This document shows positions 24,599 through 37,050 of a stretch of DNA of 64,000 nucleotides, in pieces; within the stretch, counting starts at the first letter, position 1, and every line of letters starts with the position of its first letter. The notes beneath the pieces were generated by a model. That model did not search any database. It was not told where the DNA came from and was given only the letters and a program-made list of their open reading frames with translations. This DNA comes from Heterotrichella gracilis (taxonomy: Eukaryota; Sar; Xanthophyceae; Tribonematales; Xanthonemataceae), in assembly GCA_032358255.1 (NCBI GenBank), contig JAULBX010021076.1:186001-250000 (forward strand), given 5' to 3'. A program made the translations under genes and the position numbers.

Positions 24599-25425
24599 AG
24601 GCCAGCTGCAAAATGGAATTCTTCCAAGGATGGGTGCGGGACCCATGGATGTTACTGCTGGGAGATGTAGGATTCTGGTGGCACAGTATGCGCCACATGG
24701 CTTGACCTCACACTTTACATTATTTTTGAATGCTGTTGGATCTAGATGCAGGAGCGTTTTCAGGGATTGATGATCTAGGTTGTGTTGCTTCAACAGGCAG
24801 GCAATGTTGAATCGCCGTACTGCCTGGTGACCCTTAAAAGCAGGTTTTGATGCTGCGGCAGTTAAATGTTGTCTTTAGTTTCCCCAATCTGGTTTAGTGA
24901 GCAAGATTTTGCACACCAACCCGCCTTGGGGGCTGTTTCTTGTGGTGTGCAGCCCAGAAACAACAACCCCAATCATCCCTATCGACTGAATTTGAAAGTC
25001 CCCGCTGACTGTTGACTGATCTGAAATACCCTGTCATGCATAAAAGTGGGTTAATTGATAATTCAGGCCAATTATTGAAATAATTCAGGCCAATTATTGA
25101 AAAACCGATTGCAGTATTGCATCAAGTAGTAAGTGGGCATTGCTTGAACACCCGTTCAGTATTGCACACGCAAAGCAATCACATAGCTGGGCAACCTCCT
25201 AGTGATAAGTGCACAGGGGACCCGATACAAGCTCGCTTGCAGTTTCAATACTGTGTGAGCATTGCGTTGGGCAGCCCAGCTAACCTCTCTTCTACTGAAC
25301 GCCGGGGTCTGAAGGGTCCTTGCTTATCACTTATTGTGTGCATGTTGCTGCGTACCGCTTGCCGGTGTACCCACTCGCCTGCCTTTCGTGCTTACGCGCG
25401 GAGAGCCTCGACAATCTGCAGTAGT
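24599..25425. other. Intergenic, kinase 3' flank to phosphatase 5' flank
   Basis: No gene is seen. A direct duplication of AATTCAGGCCAATTATTGAA occurs at about 25,060-25,101. Confidence 0.5.
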
Positions 25426-28400
25426 ATGGCTGGTGAGTCATAGCTTCCCCATGGTTGCACTCGGTGGACTTTCCAGATCAAGCTGTGATAGCTATGCCTG
25501 CTTCTATGAGCTAAAGTGTGCACAAGCAGAACGGTGTTCGCGCAGTGTTGTTATGGCTGCATATGCAGCGATGCAACATGTATGCATGCATATGCACTAA
25601 TGAAGTGCCCAAAATATTGACCCCGCAGGGACCGGAAAGACAAAGCAGGTGGTGGATGGCCAGTTATCACGGCTGACGACAGTATGGAATGCACGAGATC
25701 TAGCAGAGACTTGCGCCAACATCGCCCCAGGTGGGCTGGTGTTGGATGGCATGCTTGATGTACTCTGTCCAGACCAGTCCAGTTGCTGCCACCACACCAG
25801 GGTTGTCATCCAGTGTATTTTAATCTGACCGCATTCTGGAACTTTGCAGGGAGGGTGTTTCGGTCGGCATGCCCCACAGCCGCTTCAGCAGAGGATGCCA
25901 GACTCCTTTTCGACAATCTGCTAGTATCTGTGATGGTATGTTACGGCTGCTTTCCTTCAAGCACTTACAGCCGCTCTCACGTGCACACGCTTGGTTTGAA
26001 AGCACCCACGGTGCCCTGCTGCACAAAACCCTTACAATTTGTCAGCATGAGCTGGCGCCGACCCTACTAAGGGTAATCCCTCCGCCCCGCAGGTGGACCT
26101 TCGCAGTGCCGAGGAGGTAGATGAGGACGGGCCCTCATTGGTCATGAGCGGAGCCACCATGCTGCAGTACCGGAAAGCATACTCGAATTCTTTCAACGTA
26201 CGGCCATACACCTGCCCCCTGCACTGCAAGACAGTATTAGGTTGCTCAATACTTCCTTACCATCATTGCAGCCAGGTTTGAAAGACCACATGGCCGTCGC
26301 ATATTGCAAATACAGCGCAAATAGGCAATTGCGAAACATTACCTGGCGACTCCTGAGCGTCGTGTCAGATCAAATTTTGGTGCCACTGCTGCACACCTGG
26401 TGCTTGTGGTGCGCACTGCATCCATGTTGCCAGTTACACCCATGGAAGCTAAATCCTGCACCGTGCCCATCCTGCCAGGTCACGAGCCGGAAGTTTGAGG
26501 TGGTTGATGGGGCTGACCACAGCGACCTCACTGTGCACCACATCTCCTATATGGACAGGTGTGAAGTCAGGGACCGCCACGCTCTGCAGCAGTTTGCATG
26601 ACGAAACCCTAGGCAAGGGTTGCTCCTCCCCAGGGGTGGCCATGGCCCTAGGGATGACCAGTGCAAAACAAATAGCCATGGCCCATTGCCGCTGCTTAAC
26701 TGTCTTGAAGTTGGATAGCATGCAGCATGTCACATGGCAATCGGGTTGACATGCACATGCAACAGGCCAAAGCAGCAAGTTGGCAGCGTTCGTGATTACA
26801 CCCAGATGTACTGGGTTTATGCCAACTTGATTCTCTGACTTTTTGACAGCCAGATATGATGATCCATTTGCATGGCCGACTGTGGATTGACAACCTCGGT
26901 ACTGGCGCAGGATCCGATTGGCCAGGGGCCTCCTTGGGAGCTTAACCTGGAGCAAGGCCATCTACACCACCATGATCGGGGTGGTGGACCAGCACAAGGC
27001 GCGCCAAATGCTGATTGGGTGAGGCTTCTCTACGGCAAATGGCAACAGCACCTAATGTGTTACTCACTGGGAATATGTCCAGTCCAGGCATTCTTGCTGG
27101 CCTGCCTTTGGTCATGGCTGCGCTGGATGTTCAGGGAGGCCAAATTGAAAGCATGAATGAATGAAGAAGGGTGTTTTTAAAGTGTCCAGTGCCCAGCAGA
27201 CAGCGTTGGCGGGTGAAGTTTATGCTTGTGCTGTGCACTGCAGGGAGATGAACAACCAGGGGTTGGCGGGGCTGTACAACATCATCCTTGACACAGCTGG
27301 GGCAGAGCTGGTGCACTCACTCAGGGTGAGGCCTGAACCACTGAACGTTCAACCCTGACACTGCTTTAAAGGGTTTGACATGGACACGAGTGTAGTATGG
27401 GGACTGGATTCAGCCTTGCTCGATGACGTATTGCTCATCCGCCACGACTCATTGGAATTTTTTTGACATTGCGCTATCCTTGAATGACACAGCAGGGCAT
27501 CCTGGTCTCCATCTTCGACTGTCGTTTACATACCTGGGCTGCTGCAGTTTTTCCCCAGACCCGCGATCCCGCACCCTGTCGCGCGCAGGTGATATCTGAT
27601 GCGGCGGCCAGCGACCGCTCCGCCATGTTCTACTGCAAGCTGGGCAAGGACCGCACCGGCGTGCTGGCCGCGCTGCTGCTGCTGGCGTGCGGCGCAGCCG
27701 AGGAGGACATTGTGGCGGATTACAGCAAGTGCGTGCAATGCCAGGTGGCGCACAGTCACTGTGGTGCACCCTCTCTGCGAATTTATTCGAGGCACAGGTT
27801 TGCACTCACTATCTCTCGCCACAAAGAGTGCACAGGCTTGTTCTGCAGAAATTTGTGGGAGTTCTTGTCATGGCGATTCGTGTCAGACCTGCATCCCATC
27901 TCAATTCTGTGGGGAAGTAGTTGCACTGCAAATGCAAGAGTTGTTATTTACAGATTTGCATTCTTCACAGTCCTTTGTTGCCCTGCTGTGGGGAATGGCT
28001 TGGTTGCAGACGGTTATGTTGTCCGCAGGAGTGATGCTCATGGCAAGGTTGCGCTGGGGGGTCTGGAGAAGATGAAGGATGCCCAGGGGCTTGACATGGT
28101 GGCATTTAGCTGCGCTCCTCCAGAGGCAATGGCGTCCTTCCTGGCATACATCAGGTGCGCACAGGCCCTTGCGGAATTGGATTGGAACTGAAAGTGGCCT
28201 GCATTACTCCCATGAACTGTTGCTTCATGATAAACTGCCACCATCATAATCCTCCGGGGAAGCGCTTCACAGGAGCATCATGATGGTGGCAGAGCTGCGC
28301 CCCGCCACATGTGATGGTGGCAATGCATGTACCCTTAATTTATAGGCAATACTAATAGGGTATTGTTGCCTCAGAACCATGCTATTCTGTGCTGCTGGGG

Positions 28401-28661
28401 CGACACCATTGTGGTTGTCGCACAAATTGTGGGCACACCAGGCGTTTCCTTGAAACATTGGCGAAAGCTGTTGGGTCCCTGCTGTGCAGGGAGCGCCATG
28501 GGGGGATTGAGGCTTACCTTCAGAAGTGGTACTTCGGCCCTGAGGAGCTTGCCAAGCTGCGGGAGGCGCTGTCACAGCCCTTGATGCACCCACTGCCTGC
28601 TCAAGAAGGGCTGGAGCCAGCTGGTGCGAATGGAGCAGACTCAGCACGTGCCGCGTTTTAG
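25426..28661 (+). CDS. Protein tyrosine/dual-specificity phosphatase (Y_phosphatase3 type)
   Basis: Ten exons join in phase to about 346 residues: 25426-25432, 25629-25730, 25850-25935, 26093-26197, 26479-26558, 26926-27018, 27244-27325, 27589-27728, 28029-28154 and 28442-28661. The first exon codes only MA plus one base. Family marks are NARDLAETC, GRVFRSACP, DLRSAEEVDEDGP and the P-loop YCKLGKDRTGVLAALLLL (Cys201 to Arg207, C-x5-R). HGGIEAYLQKWYFGPEELAKL follows, as in the bacterial/fungal/algal tyrosine-phosphatase family related to DSPs. The Cys forms the phospho-enzyme and the Arg binds phosphate. The physiological substrate is unknown, and neither a signal nor a membrane segment is seen. 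The 7-base first coding exon is the weakest part of the model. Confidence 0.85.
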
Positions 28662-29622
28662 GGTCGTGACGGGGGTGTTCAGCGGATCTGTACATGCAGG
28701 GTGCTTTGGGTGGCACTGCAGTGTGATTTACCAATGGCTTACTTTGTTCATATATCAGCCAGTCTCAGCCATTCGGCGCCTGGAAAGTTTTCGTTGCACC
28801 TTGGGGATCAGATGCTGAATATTTGCCTATTTGAATTGGCAGACGCGGTATTCACTGATCATGGCGTCATGTACTTGCCACCTTGACTTTGGCATTGTCG
28901 CAATGACCTTGTACCTTTATTGTGTGGGATAGGCCAGCGATGGTTCTGCACGTGCCATAGGTTTTCCCCTTCTGAATACTGTCCACTGAATAGAGGCGTT
29001 CATACTCACCCATAATCGGGTGGAATTTTCCAAGAAATTTTGCTAAGGAACAGAAGATAGTGTGGGTTGTAGGGTTGATTGTTTGAAAATGGTGCAAGGG
29101 ATACCAGTGCCCAGTCAGTTGGTTGTTTGACAAGCTGGGGTGTGCTATGTTTGATCAACGTGCATATGCATGCTCCTGAGCATCAGTTTGGAGTGGACAC
29201 TCTGCATATGACAGCTCCATAGGTGAAGTTGACGTCAATGGTTTGTTGATATTCGGACAGACTTGTGCAAGCACTTACATTGACAAAAGCAACTCTGCCC
29301 AGAGGAAAATTGCAGTGGGAAAGTTTCCACCTGGCCTAGGCAAGGGGGAAAACAATTTGTGAGGGTTTGTGACCAAGAAGGTTTCTGGCCTTCATAGGAC
29401 AACCCAGCTCATAAAAGATGCTGCTCGATCAAACTCCCATCCACCGATATCGTGACAGCTTCTCTGCTTTGTTGGCGACGGGCACGAGACGAGGGAACTT
29501 CCCGCATGTGCACCGCATGCTCAACTACTCAGTCTCGAGGTCCTTGTTCCAGCTTTAGCCCTCGACGACCGCACATCCAATGTGGCAATGGCCAAAGCTG
29601 ACCATGAGTGACAGTTATAAGT
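28662..29622. other. Intergenic, phosphatase to ARM-repeat gene
   Basis: No recognisable gene is seen; open frames are short and AT content is higher than in the exons. It must hold the phosphatase 3' UTR and the promoter of the next gene. Confidence 0.5.
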
Positions 29623-32600
29623 ATGGGTCCTAAGAAGAAAGGCGCTGGTGCAAATAAGGATAAGAAGGATAATGCGTTGAAGGTGATGCCTAGGCAAACA
29701 AAGCTTGTGGCAGAACTCCAAACTTGCGTTGTGGCGCTACCCAGTTGTGTGATGTGGTGCAGATTCCTGGATCCAATACACATTTTGCTGTCACGGCTTT
29801 GAACAGTGTGTTTCATGTGCAGGTGGAAGTGCCCACCTTGCTGGCAGTGCTGCAGGTACGAGGCTGCCAGGAAACCACACACTTGTACTCACTGACAGCT
29901 GTGCACTTCCAAGGTGTACTTAAACCCATAGCAACGGGCTTTAAATGCAGTATAATATCTCTAGTAGCCACTTGGATTGCACCACAGACAACGTCAGGAC
30001 AGCCCACCAGTACTCAGTGGCACCCCACAGTGAATGGAGTGGATAATCTGTGACAAGCCACACACTAGCGTACTCCCCACAAAGTCACCAGCTCCACACC
30101 ATTTCTGCAGGGCAGTGACAGCGATGCAGCATCCACTTCCAGCTCCCCACTGGGCACCGATGCAGGGCCAGTCTCCAAGGAGTCAGCTGCCCAGCACCTG
30201 TGGAGCCTGGCAGCCTGCCCGGCCAACAGAGGCCCCATCGTGGCAGCGGGCGCACTGTCTATGCTGCTCAGCCAGATGCAGTCGGGGTCTGCAGTCACCC
30301 GGGCATGCTGCGCGGGGTGCCTGCTGTGCCTGTGCCAGCTGGGGCGCCATGTACGCACTCGCTGCAATACCCTTGCGTAGGGTTTTGTCAAGATGGTCTG
30401 CACTGCACTGCCGGGCCCTTGGGTAGAGTTAGTGGAGTTAAACGTCATTGTGCACAGTGCATATCGTAACTGGGTGGAGGAAAACACATGCATTTTCTGC
30501 AACTGCAAGGGCATATAGCCTGCAATGCTAGCACCAACCCAGCAGCAACCTCAAAGTTGCCCATCGACCCTTCCCATGAACCTTGCTTTGCTGTGCAGAT
30601 CATTGACGAGCTGGTGAGCCTGCGGGCCGCCCACGTGCTGGGCGCAATCATCAGCGACGCACCCACCACCCATCACTTCATTCCTACAAAGGTGAGGTGA
30701 TCATATGTGGGGATGGAGCCACACAGCCTGAGGCGGCGTGCGCCACATTGTATGCGTTGCATCGATGGTTGCACCCTATTGGGGCGCCAATTCTTGAAGG
30801 CGTGCGTAGTCACCTTGGTCACCTCGTGGATGCGCCTCATGCCTGACATCCCAGGGTGTGATTGCACTTGCATCCTTGATCAGCATTCTTTGGCCACAGG
30901 GAGGCATGCAGCTCGCATGTAATGTCCACGCACACCAAGATAAAAAATGCTTTAAGGAAACAAAATCTCAACACACAGCGGCACACCTCAACCCAGCAAT
31001 GCCCGCGCCCACCACTTACAGCCCAGCTCAGTTGGGAGCCAGGCTGATTACCTCTCAGCGGTAAGGCTTAGGGGTTGAATATAAAATCCCAAAGCAGCGT
31101 CAAATTCAAGGATCTCCGTTTTGCCGCTGCCTGCAGGTGGCTGCCCTGCGCTGCCTGTCTCTCCTGGCAGCTACCAGCCGGGAGCATGCTGCGCGGGTGG
31201 CTGAGGCTGCGCTGCAGCATGTGTGCCGCCATGTGCTGGATGCAGATGCTGAGAGCATACAGGTAGGGCATAGCTAGGGTTGACCAGCTAGGGCTAATTA
31301 GATTGTATGGCGTATGGACTCATGCTGTGAGCTGTAGTATAGACTGCTCAGGCACACTCCTGTAGATCATCTCATGCATTCCAGCCATTCAGCCAATTGT
31401 CAGATAGCAGTTAACCTTGCATTGACAGCAAATTTACCCATGGCACTGTTTACATCCATCATTCATTTGAGTAAATATTATGTGCACCAAGCGACACCTT
31501 ATCAACCAGCCACACCATTGCTATTGAGTCGCTCTTGTCCTTGTCCTCCTTGTCAGATCAATTGTAATGATGCAGGTAGCCGCCCTCCAGTGCCTGCGCC
31601 ACGTGACCACCGTGCCCACCACCCACATGGCCACCTGCCAGGTGGTACCAGTCAGGCGCCTGGCACACGTCATGGCACGTGCACAGGACCCGGCAGCAGT
31701 GGATGCAGCCTGCCATGTGTGGCTCAATGTGCTGGCCAATCCCTCCCCTGCAATCGTAAGCATGTGCAGCCCCCTTGGCGGCCATGATAATGCAAACCTG
31801 CAGCAGCTGTGTGGCAAAAATATGTTTGCCGCTACTCTTTGTGGCATTGGACAATGTGCTTGGCATTGTTCATGGTAGATGGTCTTACACTGGCGACTTC
31901 ATTCGTCTCTCTGCTCCAAGCATCCGTTGGTTTGAATTGTTGCAAATTGCACACTCAGACGCCGGTAGCGCAGCACATGAACGGCTATCACATTGCGCAT
32001 GTGCACCACCTTGCAGGCCCAGAAGTTTCACAACGACATCATCGCCTGTGGGGGCATGGCGCTCCTTGCTCGCCTCGTCACACCCAACACCACTGGTACT
32101 GCCACTGCCACTGCTACCACCACTGCCACCCCCCCCACGACATCCGCACCCATTCCCGCCCCCATCACTAAGGGTAGTTCTGCCACATCAGCGCTGGTGT
32201 GGGCGCCTGCCGCTGGATGCATGTATCGGCTGGCAAAAGTGGAGCACTGTCGGGGGCACAATATGCAGGCACGTTCCTGTTAGCTATGAAACAACTGTTT
32301 TGTAAATCCAAATGTTCAATTATAGTTGCAAAACTGGGGGGAGGCGTTGACCCAGCATAAAACTCAGAGACTCAGCACGCAGTACTCAGCAGCTCAGCAC
32401 TGCATGCTCCCAGTCTTTCCATATCGGATATAAAAATCATTTCATCATAACATTCTTAAAAGTTGCATTCATTGTCTGCCATCTTGTAGGCGGGCGGTGT
32501 GAAGGCGCTATGCGCTGCTCTGTTGGCTGCCCACCCACTGTTCCTCCCTTCCGCGAGCACCAGCGGTGCCAACAAGGGGAACCCAGGTCCAAGCACGGAT

Positions 32601-33866
32601 TTGGTGAATGGCATGCGATGGTGAGCATGCGCAGAATCATCCCTTGATGCTTGAGGGGCACACAATGTTGATTAATGCCGCATGGATGCCCCATATGGAC
32701 ACTTTGTCGGTGCTTGCAAACTCCATGGGATTAACGCTTTTAGGCGAGGTCGAGCGTTGGAGAGTTGTTACTCGAGAGTACTTCTCCAATGATCATTTGA
32801 GGTCCACTTATTGTCACCCACCCTGCATGTGCACATACATGCAACATCCTTTCAGATCTTGGAAGAATGAAGGCAGTTTGCCACAGCTACATGAGTCATT
32901 CTTGTAAAGGCACCAAGGTGTGAATTCTACCATAGGGTAACTGGTGCCCTGTGGATGCTCTCCCTGGACCCCACTGCCCAGGCCATTATGGTGCAGTGCG
33001 GCGTGGTACCGGTGCTGGTGCAGCTGCTGAGGGGGGAGGTGAACCGGGCAGCAGGGGGCGGCGGGAAGAAAGACGGTGCGGGGAGGAAGAAGAGTGTCAA
33101 GGGGCCGAAGGGCAAGGCTGAAGCAGGCGGCGCCAAGGGGAGTAAACAAGGCAGTGCAGGTAGGATCTCATTTAAGCATGATTATGATCATTCAGAGTGC
33201 TGACCACTTCTTCCAAGGCGACTCTAAGTTTGGGTGGTGAGTTAACTCGAGGCTGGCATACACATCCCCGCTAAACCCTAACCTAGGGTTCACCGCGTCC
33301 CTCCAGGCGGCCAGAAGGGACCAGGCGCAAGCCCGGCCTCAGCCCGCAGCCCAGCGGGCGCCTCCCCACTGCTGACCAATGTGCACGGCGTGCTGCGCAA
33401 CCTCACGCTCCAGGCATCAGCACACGCCACCATCCTGGCAGAGCATCCGCCAGAGGAGTTTGCCCAGCTGTGGGAGAGTTTCCGAGTGGCGTCCCCAACC
33501 CCCCTTGGGGCCTGTGACGCGAATGGCGGGGCGCAGCATGCAGGGGGTGCTGCGGGGGTGCCAACTGACGGCGGCACAGGCTCTGGGCGGTCGTCTGGTC
33601 GGGGCCAGCGGTCGCATGCGGGGGATGGCAGTACAGCGCCCGGGACGCCTATGGTTTTGGGGCAGGGTGCGGAGGGTGTGGCTGGCCTGCCACGTGGCAC
33701 GTCGGTGCTGAGTGTGATGGCCAAGGGGGAGGTGCTGAGTGTGGGTGCAGGGGAGGGAACAGGGGCAGTGCAGGATGGCGCTGGCAGGCAGAGCCACGCG
33801 GGCGAAAAGAAGGGAGTGGGGCTGTCCAGATTTGGCATACCAGGCACACGGGCAGCACTGGCGTAG
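29623..33866 (+). CDS. Armadillo-repeat protein of unknown function
   Basis: Exons 29623-29682, 29823-29855, 30111-30350, 30599-30691, 31137-31262, 31576-31755, 32017-32268, 32490-32620, 32936-33159 and 33307-33866 join to about 632 residues. A Lys-rich start (MGPKKKGAGANKDKKD) is followed by helical ARM-like repeats, for example SAAQHLWSLAACPANRGPIV, VAALRCLSLLAA, VAALQCLRHVTT, AGGVKALCAALLAAHP and VTGALWMLSLD. A low-complexity Thr/Ala/Pro insert and a Lys/Gly-rich linker (KKDGAGRKKSVKGPKGK) interrupt them, and the C-terminus is Gly-rich. ARM solenoids bind proteins; no specific family is recognised. The intron at 32269-32489 begins with GC, because only that joins HNMQ to AGGVKAL. TGTAA at 33973-33977 may be the polyadenylation signal. 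Confidence 0.8.
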
Positions 33867-34828
33867 CGCGCCAGACTGGCAGTGAGGTTTGCACAAAGGG
33901 AGGCGTTTGCCATTGCACCCTCTCGTGCGCGTTGTGAACTAGGAATTGTACATTGTGCCGCAAATCCTTCCTTGTAAGGTTTGAACTGATTGAGCAATGG
34001 TGTGCGATGTTGCAATGCTTTGGGTTAGTGGCGGCGCCTTCACGGCCGCAACCCAAGCTAGCTGTTGCATGCAATATTAGTTGCAATAATTCTTTAGTTA
34101 GTTTGCACCATTGTCACCCGCAAGTGCCCAACAGCTCATGTTATGCACACATGTTTTCGAATATCAGCTGGGCCCTGCTTCATCAGAAAGCTTTGGTCAA
34201 CTGCAGCGTAACGCTGCAAGGGCTGTGTGTGAGTGCATGTTTGACGGGGGGATAGGAGATGGGGGTTCTGATGATATTGTTACACTGAGTCAAATGCTCT
34301 TGCACGCCGTGTGTAAATAGATCACAGCGGAAACTGCACACTGGCAAGTAACAACATAATATCTCATAAGCACTACGGTGTATCTTTTGCCGATACGACA
34401 ATGAAATGGAGATGCAGTCTGTCACAAGTAATTAGACCGTCATCAGCCACCACTGTTCATGCAGCTAGAGGCTGTTGAGCCAACCCTCTGCTTTGTCCTG
34501 TAGAAATGTTGGTGTTGTGCCCTCATAAGTGAAAAATACCCCTGGTGAGGTGGCACTAACAAGGCGCCTGCTGCAACTTGCGTAACAGCCAGGTAACGTA
34601 ACTAAACGAGGGCTATGGTACAAGGGAATGCTGATCAGTGTCAGCATTGATCTGCCGAGTAGGTTGCTAGAAAGTCCTGTCCCTCAGCCGTGTGATTGGC
34701 TACTGCAGCTGCCCAGTGTCATTGTCAAACCACTGAGGGTTCTCCCGCTAAGCTGAAGGTTTTCCAAGGCCTTGTTCCTATTCAGCTGCCTCAAAAGTGC
34801 TACCCTTTCAGAATCTTCTCCACCCCAT
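33867..34828. other. Convergent 3' region, ARM gene and eS27
   Basis: No gene is recognised. It holds the 3' flanks of two convergent genes. Confidence 0.5.
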
Positions 34829-35733
34829 CTAGTCGCTCTTCTTCCGGAACGAGCACCCTGCAGGCAAGACCGAGGCAGGTTTGAACCCGTAGCACGTACC
34901 AGTACTACCAAAACACCACAAGCAACGTTTTGCATCCACATCCAATACTGCAAACTGGCTCTTACCCTCTGTCAGGTGAGCCTTGCCCCCTGATGGCGTG
35001 CACAGCACTGTGGAGCAGTTCCCGCACAGCACCACAGACTGTGAGTGGCTGAACACAGTGGTACTGCACCATGGAAGTGGGGCTTGTCAGCAAAGCATTC
35101 AAACCACGCCCGCATCCATACTGCATCATGCATGCAACTGTATGGCAACGTCCTTGCAAGTTGGGTTAGCCTACGCTAAGTGACAGGTGTATATGATATA
35201 TGGCACGAGTAAGATGGCACCACAAAACTGCACATAGCCACCACAGCATGCATACATCATCGCATCGAACATGGCTGCAGGCAAGTAGGCATCAGGGCCA
35301 TGCGGAGTGACAAGTTATTGGTGCCATCTGCCCGATAGCACACCTGTTTTAAAACACTTGGGATGAAGGAATGACAAGTACCCACAATGACAACATGGCA
35401 TGGAGGTTACATATGTCACAGTGCAGGGGTGCTTGCGAAGTGGCTGGCACTCACATGTTGAAGCAGCCCTGGCATTTGACGTCCATGAAGAAAGAGTTGG
35501 GCGACTGCACCAGCCGCTTCTTCTTGTGCTTGAGCTTTTCCAACTCTGCTGGCGGGTGCAACAGGTCTATGTCACTGGACAGCACCTGCAGCCAAACACG
35601 TTGATGCGACGTCAGGTACAGTTCAATAACCCGATGCAGAAGAGACCTCCACCCCACTCCAAAGTTTTGAAGGAAGGCTTGGCCTTGCGTGAAAACTATC
35701 GCCCATATATATGGGGCAGTCGCCACTCACCAT
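34829..35733 (-). CDS. RPS27: 40S ribosomal protein eS27
   Basis: Four exons, 35733-35731 (only the ATG), 35585-35455, 35063-34966 and 34857-34829, give 86 residues, the usual length. The sequence is unmistakable: [32 protein letters not shown], then the zinc-binding C-x2-C-x15-C-x2-C (C39, C42, C58, C61) with [11 protein letters not shown], ending GCSFRKKSD. It is a structural protein of the small ribosomal subunit in the cytosol. Splitting the initiator ATG from the body by an intron is common in algal and plant ribosomal-protein genes. All three junctions preserve phase. Confidence 0.97.
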
Positions 35734-37050
35734 CTTGAGCCGAGGTTGTTTGGTGAGGAAAGTCGGTTTAGTCGTTCGCTGCTGCGCGAGTATGGAGGGA
35801 TGGGTACTGGGTGGGATGCAAAGCCACTCTAGAGGCAGATGCTATGATCGCTGGAAAGGAACGAGACAGGAACTCGAGGCGGCTTTTGCACTCGTTGTGA
35901 GAAAGCCTCTAAGCCAAGGGGGGAGACAGTAAATGTAGGGCAAGCGAGAGGAAAAGCTTGCTGCAAAACCCTGTCCAAGGGTTTGCTGCTTGGCCATCAC
36001 AAAGTTTGCCCATCGATGTTTCTGATTCGCCCCAGACCAGAGCTGACAGTGGCACGAAATGTCACACAGAAGCTGGTATTTGTATTTACTGAAAAAAAAT
36101 TTTAGCGCCGCACAGAGCAATACGTTTACAGCACATTCCAAACAGACCACCACCGACGCTTCGTAGTACGTGGAACCCGTGGCTATATGCCTGCACCCAA
36201 GTACTGCCAATACATGGCCAGTCCACAATCAGATAGACACCTGCTAGTGTAGCTTGCTCAGCAGCCTGGAGAACAGCCAGTGGCAAGCTGCAATTGGGTT
36301 TGCCAAACGCCCATACGCACTGCATGCTGCAGTATCCCGCCCCAAAGTGTGTACCTTAATCAATAGTTATATCACATGAAAACCATGCAGAAGCATATAT
36401 AACGTTCATCATGTCAGGTATGAAATCATACAGGTTTTGCTTGCATCAGTTTGCAGGGTACACAGGCACGACACAAAAACCGTACAAGTAGGCATATGTA
36501 GGATGGTATATATAGGCATCCCATACTCCCTGCCCTACCCACCTCAACCCATCCTTACTAAAACAAAAATGCCTACCCCAGTCACAGGCCTTCCCCCACT
36601 TGTACCGTTGCTGAAAAGCAAACACCCTGCATGTGAGATCACTGCCCTACTCTGCTGCAACCCTGCAGCCAATTGGAGTACCCCGTGCACAGTGCTGTTT
36701 AGGGTTTAACCCCTAAACCCTAAACAAACACCAGGCCTTGCCTTTTATGGGCAGTGCTGGCTGTAAACTCCAAGCACCACCTGCCCGCTTCCCATCTGAA
36801 CCCTTGCTATAACCCTTATCCCATGTGCACCCTTGTTGAAACCCTACTCCCATCTGAACCCTTAAAACCCTTACCCCATCTGCTAGTAATAACCAATGAC
36901 AGCATGCAGAATTACCGTCTCAGTCTGTTGCCAGTCAGCACACAAAGCGGAGTACATCCCAGCTTAGGGTATAGGGTTTCAAATTTACGCCCCGGCTTGC
37001 AACTGTGCTGGTTGTGCTGACAGCCCACACGGTGCCTGCCTCCCCCCGCC
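35734..37050. other. Intergenic, eS27 promoter to SDR 3' end
   Basis: No gene is recognised. Around 36,700-36,890 there are CCCTAAA motifs and a short imperfect repeat of CCCATCTGAACCCTT. Confidence 0.5.

Noticed and set aside
26840-26900. Extra phosphatase exon around ATATGATGATCC
   Set aside because: Not needed: joining 26558 directly to 26926 keeps phase and gives a continuous conserved sequence.
33290-34015. 241-codon minus-strand open frame
   Set aside because: Antisense to the GC-rich last exon of the ARM-repeat gene; composition mirrors that exon.
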